Below are positions 26,439 to 32,752 of a stretch of 48,476 nucleotides of DNA, piece after piece. Source of the DNA: Oscillospiraceae bacterium (GTDB lineage: Bacteria; Bacillota; Clostridia; Oscillospirales; UBA929). Position numbers and translations under genes: made by a program. The stretch spans positions 1 to 48,476 of the forward strand of contig JAIRUW010000025.1 in NCBI GenBank assembly GCA_031254195.1. Direction: 5' to 3'. The notes beneath the pieces were generated by a model. The model was not told where the DNA came from. It was given only the letters and a program-made list of their open reading frames with translations, and ran no database searches. The number at the start of each line of letters is the position of its first letter. The stretch's first letter is position 1.

Positions 26439-28388
26439 TTACCTGATGACTGTTACTGTCGCGTCGGCGTAGATGCTTGTGTTTTCTTTGAGAGCCGCTC
26501 TCACGACCAGCACTGATCCTTGTTCATCGCTGCCGATGTGAAGTGTTCCGCAAGCATTGATGTGGGTTTTGCTGGAAGTAGCGCCTATGACACTCCAATT
26601 TACCTTGCTATCGCTGACCAGTTTCCCTGCATTGTAGGCTTTGAAGTTTTGGCAGCCGCCCGCTTTTTTTATGACGTTGCCCGGGCTGACGGAGAGTTGG
26701 CTGCTGCCGCCGCCGCTGCCGCCGATGGTCGCGCTGTCTGTCATTTTCAGAATGTAGTCTGCGTATACTCTCGGGTCGGCCTTTGACATGACACGGACGA
26801 TGACGGCGTCCGCCGGCTCTGCTACGGGAATGAGTACGGTGCCGGTTACATAGGGGTTTCCGACTACGGGGTCGTATGAGACGATTGCGCTTGTCGTTCC
26901 GCCGTTCGCAATGACCTGGAAGATGACATCCTGCGGGATTAGCGATTGGTTTCCGACGCCGGATACGGTGGTCTCAAAGAAGAGCGCGCTGCCCTTTGTG
27001 GCAATGTGACCAGGAAGCGGGCTGTCTATGGTGACCTTGGTAATGGCGTACGCGGGTTTTTCAGTAGTCATTTGGCCGTTGTGGAGGTAATATTTTTCGT
27101 CGGTGGCGCTGAACAGGTACCCGTCAAGGCTCTGCAATTTGCCGTCGCCTTGGTATTTTTTGTCGCCGTAGTAGTAGGTGTATCCGTCCATGTCGGGGCC
27201 GAGGGGGCCGATGTAGTATATGTTGTCCCATTCATAAATGGGGGTTCCGGGGGTTTTCGCCGGGTTTTCATCCGGGCCGCCGCCTGTCAGGGGGAAGAGC
27301 AGCTCTGTGGGATTGTCCTTATCAACCTTCTGCCAGACGTTCTGGCCGATGTGCACCCAGTAGTCGCTGCCGTCTTTGATGACCGGTTGTTTGTCGTCGC
27401 TTGTGCCGGGATTTTTGTCTTCGCCGCCCCAGACATACACGGGAGGCTCACTGGGATTGGGTTTTGCGCTGTTGCCGCCGTTTTCCCAAATGTTGTTGGA
27501 TCCGCCGTCCGGTCTGTACCAGTTGCCGTCCGGGCCTTTGATCCAGTTTCCATGCTCGGGGCAGTTAGGATCGGTGCAGTTGCCGCCGTTGCCAGCGCCG
27601 TTGCCGCCGTGGATTGGGCAGTTGGGGTTGGTGCAGGTGGGGCAGTCAGGATCAGTGCAGCCGGGGTCAGTGCAGCCATGCTTCGGGCAGTCGGGGTCGG
27701 TGCAGTTTCCGTCTCCGCCGCCTGTGCAGCCGCCGCCGCTGATGCCGCCGCCGAGGTCAACGCCTACGCCCGTCAGGATGTGGATGTCGCGGTCAACGCC
27801 CCATTTGTCGGTAAACTTGCCGACGATCAGGGCCACGCCTTTTGCCTTTGCGGTAACTGTTTTGCCGCTGACTTGGGCAACCGCTTCGTTTGTGGATTGC
27901 CAGACAATGTTGTCGTTCCCTTGGACGACCGTCACCGGGATGGACGCGGAACCGCTGGCGTTGTTAAACTGGATGACGCCGCCGTTTTGGATGGTGTAGA
28001 CGCTGATGTTGTTGGAGTTGATGATCTGATATCTATCGGCGCTTACCGCGCCCATGGTCGTACCGCTCGAGATCGTAACCACGCCGGCTTTTTTGCCGGT
28101 GATGTGAAGATTCTGAGTGCCGGTTTTTTCAAAGAGGACAGTGGCCAATGTCGTATTGCTGCTTAGTGATCTGTGTAAATTGGATACCGTCACATTTTTG
28201 GTTGTTCCGGCCTCAATATAAAAGGCCTCGGGGATTCCTGATTCGCTTCTCAGGGTTACAATTACGTCGTCCGGCTTGGCCATCGTTTTTCCCATCGTGG
28301 TTGCCAGTGCGGCGACCGCTATCAGCGCGGCCAGCAGCAGCGCGACCGATACGAGGAGTTTCTTGTGGTTTAATACTGTAGTTTTCAT
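26439..28388 (-). CDS. Secreted Big2 protein with Cys-rich CTDPxCPxHG repeats
   Basis: 649 residues with an N-terminal hydrophobic export segment (KKLLVSVALLLAALIAVAALA). Residues about 160-205 (NDNIVWQSTNEAVAQVSGKTVTAKAKG) match a Big2 immunoglobulin-like domain, as does a C-terminal region (VNWSVIGATSSK...). Residues about 217-285 hold Cys/His/Asp repeats of the type CTDPxCPxHG, with about a dozen cysteines and four His, as in metal-binding or disulfide-locked motifs. A Trp/Tyr-rich middle (DGNWYRPDGG, YEWDNIYYIG, YTYYYGDKKYQG) follows. There is no sorting signal, so it is probably secreted or held by the BsaA-like fibre. The long Cys block in an anaerobe's surface protein is unusual. Function is unknown. 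Confidence 0.75.
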   Translation of the reverse strand: MKTTVLNHKKLLVSVALLLAALIAVAALATTMGKTMAKPDDVIVTLRSESGIPEAFYIEAGTTKNVTVSNLHRSLSSNTTLATVLFEKTGTQNLHITGKKAGVVTISSGTTMGAVSADRYQIINSNNISVYTIQNGGVIQFNNASGSASIPVTVVQGNDNIVWQSTNEAVAQVSGKTVTAKAKGVALIVGKFTDKWGVDRDIHILTGVGVDLGGGISGGGCTGGGDGNCTDPDCPKHGCTDPGCTDPDCPTCTNPNCPIHGGNGAGNGGNCTDPNCPEHGNWIKGPDGNWYRPDGGSNNIWENGGNSAKPNPSEPPVYVWGGEDKNPGTSDDKQPVIKDGSDYWVHIGQNVWQKVDKDNPTELLFPLTGGGPDENPAKTPGTPIYEWDNIYYIGPLGPDMDGYTYYYGDKKYQGDGKLQSLDGYLFSATDEKYYLHNGQMTTEKPAYAITKVTIDSPLPGHIATKGSALFFETTVSGVGNQSLIPQDVIFQVIANGGTTSAIVSYDPVVGNPYVTGTVLIPVAEPADAVIVRVMSKADPRVYADYILKMTDSATIGGSGGGSSQLSVSPGNVIKKAGGCQNFKAYNAGKLVSDSKVNWSVIGATSSKTHINACGTLHIGSDEQGSVLVVRAALKENTSIYADATVTVIR

Positions 28389-28450
28389 GGGTATTCTCCT
28401 TTCAAAATGTGCATGGGGTTGTTGTTTTTATTTGAGGTTCTGGTTTTCCG

Positions 28451-28482
28451 GGCGGCTCCGGTCTTTTGCGGACGGAGCCGCC
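28451..28482. other. Intercistronic hairpin between BsaA-like and Big2 genes
   Basis: GGCGGCTCCG (28451-28460) and CGGAGCCGCC (28473-28482), a 10-bp stem without a T-run, just after the BsaA-like stop. It may stabilise the upstream mRNA and give unequal amounts of the two products. Confidence 0.5.
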
Positions 28483-28499
28483 GATGGTCCGTGTGATCA

Positions 28500-29753
28500 T
28501 TAATAGCCTTGCACCAAGCTGTTGTCATAGATCATATTGATGGTAATGGTTGCCGTCTTGCCGTCGGTTCTGGTGAGCTTCACCTGAACATTGATCGTCG
28601 GGGCTCCGCCTGCGGTGATCCAATCATTCTTCGTGGGTTCGTAATTGAAGATGATGGACTTCTTGCCGGAGTCATTCGCGCAAGTGCCGATGGTTATGTA
28701 CGAACTGTATTTCCCGTCTACCGCTACAGCGGTTACATCGTAGTTGCCGTCGGGGATGATTTTGTCCAGATGTATTGAACCGGTTTGATCTACGGCGTAG
28801 CTTGGGTCACTTGATTTGTCATCGCCGTACATGAAGTTGCGAGTGTAGATGTAGCTGTCGCCACTTTCCGGGGTGAATCCGCCGGCGGGTTTGTTGACCC
28901 AGCTCTCATCGCCGCCGCCGCTACCGTTGCCGCCGTTTTCATTGCCTACGATGATGTCGATGACTTCTTTGCCGTCGGTCGTGGCTTCAGGATGCTTCAT
29001 GCCGCTGCCATCCTTGGATTCCTCGCCGTCTGTCCACATCGGAATGTCGGCTTTATCGACAGCCTCTACTATGACGTTGATCGCGTAATAGTATTCGGTG
29101 TCTTTGAGGATGTCGGCTGTTTTGACCCCGTGGAGCAGTAGGCCCGTCGCCTCGCCCGCCTTCAGCGGCTGGGACCAGTAAGCGTAACCGTCTGTGGAGA
29201 AGATCCAGCCTAAGAAGGCTTTTTGAGCGTCGGAGGTCATTGCGAGGAATTGCGCCGCCGTTACGATTTGGGCGTCGGGGGTCTTCTTGATGCCCGGCTC
29301 GGTGCCGTCGTACTTGTTGGTGTCATTGATGACCGACTTGGAACCGGTCGAAGGCATGTAGTATTTCCATCCGCCCATCGTCCATGTGAAGTAATCGTGG
29401 AACAGTTTGCCGGCCGAGTTGCCGTGGCCGCAGTTAATGGCTGCCGTTCCGTATGTGTGGGTCACCCAATCCGAGCTTCCCTTGGCCGGGCGCCATTGGT
29501 TGTTTGTCAGGTTCATCGCCTCGTCCAGCTTTACGCGGACATACATTGTCAATGAGCCGGTGTTTTCCACGAATACGTCTTTCATGTTGGCTTTGGGGTC
29601 GAAGTCTTCGCGGATGGTCACCTTGGGCGGGTCGCCGGCTCTTCCGATGTACTCGTTGGTTTCCTCGGCGATTTGCTGCCACGCGAAGGTTCCCGTGATG
29701 ATGATCGCAAGACCGGCGAGGAGGGCTGTGACAGCCATGAGTTTCCTTTTCAT
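28500..29753 (-). CDS. BsaA/TasA-type SipW-dependent fibre protein
   Basis: 417 residues. The signal MKRKLMAVTALLAGLAIIITGTFAWQQIAEETNEY is the SipW-type export signal (hydrophobic core, then GTxAW). The next part (RAGDPPKVTIREDFDPKANMKDVFVENTGSLTMYVRVKLDEAM) matches the family of alternate-signal exported proteins that includes clostridial BsaA biofilm-matrix fibres: Val-rich strands following the signal and 'VENTG...YVRVK'. A long insert with Trp/Tyr follows, then a Gly/Asn-rich hinge (about 290-300) and a C-terminal beta domain ending MIYDNSLVQGY. After cleavage by the SipW peptidase encoded upstream it would form or join an extracellular matrix fibre. It has its own promoter sharing a 22-bp block with the module's first promoter. 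Confidence 0.82.
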   Translation of the reverse strand: MKRKLMAVTALLAGLAIIITGTFAWQQIAEETNEYIGRAGDPPKVTIREDFDPKANMKDVFVENTGSLTMYVRVKLDEAMNLTNNQWRPAKGSSDWVTHTYGTAAINCGHGNSAGKLFHDYFTWTMGGWKYYMPSTGSKSVINDTNKYDGTEPGIKKTPDAQIVTAAQFLAMTSDAQKAFLGWIFSTDGYAYWSQPLKAGEATGLLLHGVKTADILKDTEYYYAINVIVEAVDKADIPMWTDGEESKDGSGMKHPEATTDGKEVIDIIVGNENGGNGSGGGDESWVNKPAGGFTPESGDSYIYTRNFMYGDDKSSDPSYAVDQTGSIHLDKIIPDGNYDVTAVAVDGKYSSYITIGTCANDSGKKSIIFNYEPTKNDWITAGGAPTINVQVKLTRTDGKTATITINMIYDNSLVQGY

Positions 29754-29784
29754 TGTTTACACTCCTTTTTTTCTTTGTATCTAT

Positions 29785-29815
29785 ATCATAAATGATAAAG
29801 AATCTTGAAGGTCAA
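29785..29815 (-). promoter_or_regulatory. Promoter of the BsaA-like gene, 19-bp spacer
   Basis: On the minus strand TTGACC (29815-29810), 19-bp spacer, TATGAT (29790-29785). The core TTGACCTTCAAGATTCTT and flanks (22 bp, 29798-29819) recur exactly upstream of the DivIVA-like gene. A 19-bp spacer is the hallmark of MerR-activated promoters. Confidence 0.7.
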
Positions 29816-29849
29816 TAGGTTTCTTTGAAAATTTTGAAAATATTTTTGA

Positions 29850-30098
29850 CTATTTCTCGAATCTTAAAAAGCTCTTGGCTCTAGGGTTTCGGGCGATAAA
29901 GCGTTCCGCGGCTTCCATATTAGGGGGCGATTCACTCCGGGAAGCCCTATTAAGCTCCTTTTTTCCTAACAGCAACTTGAGACTTTTTCGCGCAAATGGG
30001 TCTGCTAACGGGTGGAACAGGTGCTGGAAACCGCGCAAAAGCAAACCTAAAGCAAATTCACTTTTGCGCGGAATACAGCAATCCATAGTATCATTCAT
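29850..30098 (-). CDS. Small 82-residue protein coupled to the PPKTG gene
   Basis: ATG 30098 overlaps the stop of the CnaB gene (GATGAATGA), with AAGGAG just upstream, so translation would be coupled. The product has a Cys pair (MNDTMDCCIP), a hydrophobic helix (FALGLLLRGFQHLFHPLA), then a basic helical stretch (ARKSLKLLLGKKELNRA) and ends AERFIARNPRAKSFLRFEK. I recognise no domain. It lacks a clear signal peptide. It could be a small regulator or membrane-associated accessory. A longer in-frame extension to 30329 is antisense-like Pro/Arg sequence read from the tandem repeat and is not believed. Confidence 0.45.
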   Translation of the reverse strand: MNDTMDCCIPRKSEFALGLLLRGFQHLFHPLADPFARKSLKLLLGKKELNRASRSESPPNMEAAERFIARNPRAKSFLRFEK

Positions 30099-30930
30099 CA
30101 CGCTCCTTGCCGCACTTCCGGCATTTTCTGAAGAACAGCACATATCGCAGGATTGCTGTGCAGATCGCCAGAAGGAGGAGCCACGAGATCGCGTCGGTAT
30201 TGTCTCCCGTTTTCGGCGGTTTGAAATCCGGCGGTGTGGGCGTCGGTCCATTCGGGTCAGTCGGTCCCGGCGGTGTGGGCGTCGGTCCGTTCGGATCGTT
30301 TGGTCCTGGCGGTGTGGGCGTCGGCCCATTCGGATCGGTTGGCCCTGGGGGTGTAGGGGTCGGTCCGTTCGGGTCGGTTGGCCCTGGGGGTGTGGGCGTC
30401 GGTCTATTCGGGTCAGTCGGTCCCGGCGGTGTGGGTGTCGGTCCGGGCGGGTTAGTCGGCCCTGGAGGTGTGGGCGTCGGTCCGGGCGGGTTAGTCGGCC
30501 CCGGAGGTGTAGGCGTCGTCGTGGGGGGGGTGGTGGTTTTGGTGTCTGTTATGACATAGCCCTGTTCCATACCGCCTGCAATGGTTTTCACATAGCCATC
30601 CGGTACCAAGACTTCGTCCACCGTCCATACCGCGTTTTTATCCAGATCCGTCCATGTATAGCGCCAATCGTTCAACTCGCCGACCACAACGGGTCCTCCG
30701 TACGGAACACTATTCCGGTACAGCTGCACCTCTATAGAATCAGGGTGGCCTGCATACGGGACGCAGATCTTGGTCACGTCGATGTCGATACTATCCGCTC
30801 CGATAAACTCGTTGACATAGCTGTTGGCGCTAAACATGGCATACGTCACGTGAAGCATCGTCAACACCAATAAAATCAACATCGCGGATAGGCGGAGCAG
30901 CCGATACGGCCGCTTATTCCCTTTTGCCAT
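30091..30930 (-). CDS. CnaB-domain stalk protein with PPKTG sorting signal
   Basis: 279 residues from ATG 30930 (AAAGGAGG upstream). The export segment (about 10-33) ends TYAMFSANSYVNEF, resembling a SipW-type site. A CnaB domain follows (SIEVQLYRNSVPYGGPVVVGELNDWRYTWTDLDKNAVWTVDEVLVPDGY; Lys and Glu for an isopeptide bond are plausible). About seven 13-residue repeats (GPTPTPPGPTDPN) form a stiff stalk through the wall, then PPKTG (about 238-242), a hydrophobic span and a Cys/Lys/Arg tail make a cell-wall sorting signal. PPKTG fits the (S/P)PxTG preference known for clostridial SrtB. A possible surface anchor or adhesin for the BsaA-like fibre. Confidence 0.88.
   Translation of the reverse strand: MAKGNKRPYRLLRLSAMLILLVLTMLHVTYAMFSANSYVNEFIGADSIDIDVTKICVPYAGHPDSIEVQLYRNSVPYGGPVVVGELNDWRYTWTDLDKNAVWTVDEVLVPDGYVKTIAGGMEQGYVITDTKTTTPPTTTPTPPGPTNPPGPTPTPPGPTNPPGPTPTPPGPTDPNRPTPTPPGPTDPNGPTPTPPGPTDPNGPTPTPPGPNDPNGPTPTPPGPTDPNGPTPTPPDFKPPKTGDNTDAISWLLLLAICTAILRYVLFFRKCRKCGKERDE
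30230..30517. repeat. Coding tandem repeat, 39-bp unit, about seven copies
   Basis: Each 39-bp unit encodes GPTPTPPGPTDPN or a close variant (NPP, NRP and PND changes). Copies differ mainly at third positions and one or two residues, so expansion is moderately recent. The copy number is likely to vary between strains. Confidence 0.9.
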
Positions 30931-30979
30931 TACGGCACCTCCTTTGCTTTGTGTGTACTGCTGCGAAACTTTACTGCGC

Positions 30980-31144
30980 TTAGAAATTTTCAGATACTTG
31001 GCTTTGCATTTCCAGAAGTGTTTGAACTGTCTTGGAGTGTTCTTCGAAGATCTTTTGGATGAATTCATCCACTTGCTGCTTGTCATACCCAAGCAGCTGG
31101 TCGCCAAACAAACCCTCATACAGTGTGTTTTCCTCCTTCTTCAT
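30980..31144 (-). CDS. Mini DivIVA-like protein, 54 residues
   Basis: ATG 31144 lies inside the end of the SipW gene, and TAA 30982-30980 is 50 bp before the CnaB start. The product contains LLGYDKQQVDEFIQKIFEEH, the conserved GY...QVD.FI motif of the DivIVA N-terminus, which binds curved membrane, followed by a short amphipathic helix (TVQTLLEMQSQ). The larger neighbour (31861-32424) carries the same motif (NGYAKEQVDRYITHL). The frame is too short for routine calling and is overlapped by a false ORF in another frame. No strong ribosome site is seen, so coupling to SipW translation is likely. The DivIVA likeness is the reason to believe it. Confidence 0.65.
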   Translation of the reverse strand: MKKEENTLYEGLFGDQLLGYDKQQVDEFIQKIFEEHSKTVQTLLEMQSQVSENF

Positions 31145-31820
31145 TTTTTGCCTGCCTCACGAACAGGCCTCGGATAGAGAAAGAGAAGACGATGCACAGC
31201 GCGAACAGGATAAATACAATGTGGACATTCTCCCCTAGGGAGGACATGACGGCCCCGGCGGCCGGGAGGGTGAAAATGACTTTGCCAACCACATCGTCTT
31301 CATGGACGATTTCCTCGTCCGGGCGCGTATTATTGGTGCCTTTCGTCTCGAAACCTCTGGAGCCGGTGTTCTGATAGTTCTCGTAGACAGTCATTATCTT
31401 ATGTGTGATTGTCTTGTCTGTACCGTACATGTACGTTACATTGTCTCCTATTTTCAACTCCTGCGGGTCAACCTGCTTGACCAAAATGAACGAGCCTTTG
31501 GGGATTTCATCCGCCATACTGCCGCTTATGACCGTAAAATACGAAAAACCAAAAATCGACTTCGGCTTCCCGCTGTTTGTCCCGGAGGTCGCGACCGTGA
31601 TTAGAATCAGCAGGATGGCGGCATAGAACAGGACGTCCGATACAAGAGCAAACATTTTGGGTTTCTTCTTGTCCTTATGCCGGACCGGGTGCTGCACCGG
31701 TTTGGGCGGTTCCACTTCAATGACCAGCGGTATAATCGGGTCCCGCTCCGGTTCCCGGTCATGTGCCTGATGGTTTGCGGCAAACTCGCTGTTCAGCTCG
31801 TCTAACGTCCTCAAAGCCAT
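31116..31820 (-). CDS. sipW: SipW-type (ER-like) signal peptidase I
   Basis: 234 residues. A charged N-terminal extension (about 1-55, MALRTLDELNSEF...PVRHKDKKKPK) is longer than in most SipW proteins. Then come membrane span 1 (about 57-77), the catalytic Ser in VISGSMADEIPKGS (Ser101) and His140 in YGTDKTITHKI, the Ser-His arrangement of ER/archaeal-type signal peptidases, an acidic KGTNNTRPDEEIVHEDDVVGKV segment, and C-terminal span 2 (about 198-220). It should cleave the BsaA-like protein and perhaps the CnaB protein. GAAGGAGGG precedes the ATG. Confidence 0.92.
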   Translation of the reverse strand: MALRTLDELNSEFAANHQAHDREPERDPIIPLVIEVEPPKPVQHPVRHKDKKKPKMFALVSDVLFYAAILLILITVATSGTNSGKPKSIFGFSYFTVISGSMADEIPKGSFILVKQVDPQELKIGDNVTYMYGTDKTITHKIMTVYENYQNTGSRGFETKGTNNTRPDEEIVHEDDVVGKVIFTLPAAGAVMSSLGENVHIVFILFALCIVFSFSIRGLFVRQAKNEEGGKHTV

Positions 31821-31860
31821 TTTGAGCTCCCTCCTTCAAGCGTATCACCCGGGCGCGCGG

Positions 31861-32424
31861 TTACGCGCCAATGTTCCTAAGCGAAATCAATGAAGACAGA
31901 TCGTTCATCTGAGGTTCCAGCGCGCCGGTCGTTTCGGGAGCCGTAAGGCCTTGCATTCTCTTGATCAGCCGCGCGATTTCTTCGTTGGCCACTTCCATGT
32001 TCTGTTTCGCGCTGACATTGATCCGGGCCGCTTTGACAGCCGCGTCGTCGATCAGCTTTTGCGCTGCCGCTCTCTTCGCTTCCGCTTCGATCCGGGCTTC
32101 CAGTTTGATTTTTTCCGCCTCAATCTGCGCGTCCGCCAAAATCTTCTGCGCGAACTTTTCCGTGTTGACCAGCGTTTTGGTGATGACGTCCGCGTCCGGC
32201 CTGTCTTGTTCCCGGGCCTCCAGTTTCTTATAATCTTCCAGCAGATTGTTGTACTTGGCGCAAACAGTCTGGTACTCATTGTAGGCCGTTTGGTACGCGC
32301 TGGCGAGGTGGGTTATATAGCGGTCTACCTGCTCTTTGGCATATCCGTTGAATTGCTTTTCAAAGGATACCTCCGCGCTCGCAATCGCCTTCAGGCCGTT
32401 TTCCATCGTAATTGCGTTTGTCAT
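31861..32424 (-). CDS. DivIVA-like coiled-coil protein
   Basis: 187 residues from ATG 32424 (GGAAGGTGAG upstream; the start three codons earlier lacks this). Residues about 20-65 carry the DivIVA N-terminal pattern EVSFEKQFNGYAKEQVDRYITHLASAYQTAYNEYQ. A long charged coiled coil follows (LLEDYKKLEAREQ..., AQIEAEKIKLEARIEAEAKRAAAQKLIDDAAVKAARINV) and a short tail. DivIVA proteins sit at negatively curved membrane (poles, septa) and recruit partners. As first gene of the fibre module it could place the SipW/SrtB machinery, or be a cytoplasmic scaffold; inference. It is not a housekeeping divIVA, as no sepF/ylm genes are near. Confidence 0.8.
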   Translation of the reverse strand: MTNAITMENGLKAIASAEVSFEKQFNGYAKEQVDRYITHLASAYQTAYNEYQTVCAKYNNLLEDYKKLEAREQDRPDADVITKTLVNTEKFAQKILADAQIEAEKIKLEARIEAEAKRAAAQKLIDDAAVKAARINVSAKQNMEVANEEIARLIKRMQGLTAPETTGALEPQMNDLSSLISLRNIGA

Positions 32425-32482
32425 TGTTCTCACCTTCCTGATTTCGTTTGTGTGGCGGCTGTTTATTTCCCTTTGTGTTTAT

Positions 32483-32513
32483 AGTGTAATGGATGAAGAA
32501 TCTTGAAGGTCAA
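32483..32513 (-). promoter_or_regulatory. Promoter of the DivIVA-SipW transcription unit, 19-bp spacer
   Basis: On the minus strand TTGACC (32513-32508), 19-bp spacer, TACACT (32488-32483). The block 32496-32517 is identical over 22 bp to 29798-29819. Together with the terminator at 32559-32591 and the merR promoter, it accounts for the 328-bp space between genes (32425-32752). Confidence 0.65.
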
Positions 32514-32554
32514 TAGGATTTTGAAAACTTTTTTCTTTTTTTTTGGCATTACAG

Positions 32555-32591
32555 AAAAGCCTCAAATCCCTTGAGCCAAGGGATTTGAGGC
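32555..32591 (-). terminator. 15-bp perfect hairpin terminator upstream of the surface operon
   Basis: GCCTCAAATCCCTTG (32559-32573) and CAAGGGATTTGAGGC (32577-32591), loop of three, followed on the minus strand by TTTTCTG. No minus-strand gene ends here; it insulates the surface operon promoter from antisense transcription through merR, or ends an unseen small RNA. Confidence 0.6.
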
Positions 32592-32685
32592 AATCATCAC
32601 ACTTGCGGGAGTCCCATGATATGGAAAATCGCTTCGGAACAGCATTTTTTCGCGAATAAATTTCTTAAAGTATATCGAGACTTTT

Positions 32686-32715
32686 TTGCCATTTACGCCA
32701 GCTTTGTGCTATAAT
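32686..32715 (+). promoter_or_regulatory. Sigma-A promoter of the merR-family gene
   Basis: TTGCCA (32686-32691), 18-bp spacer, TATAAT (32710-32715), 38 bases before the ATG at 32753. Confidence 0.7.
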
Positions 32716-32752
32716 AATCAATAATATCCTGATAAATAGACGGAGGTGCGGT

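Noticed and set aside
26946..28166. Plus-strand 406-codon open frame opposite the Cys-rich Big2 gene
   Set aside because: The minus frame has a ribosome site, export signal and Big2 domain; the plus frame is Val/Ala-rich antisense sequence without a ribosome site or family.
30099..30329. N-terminal extension of the 82-residue ORF to 30329
   Set aside because: It reads the coding tandem repeat of the stalk gene in a wrong frame (repetitive HRR/DR-rich sequence).
30230..30517. CRISPR array
   Set aside because: The 39-bp units are contiguous without spacers and encode a Pro-rich protein repeat.
30931..31119. 63-residue N-terminal extension of the CnaB protein to ATG 31119
   Set aside because: The extension is the mini-DivIVA gene read in another frame; AAAGGAGG and an export signal mark the start at 30930.
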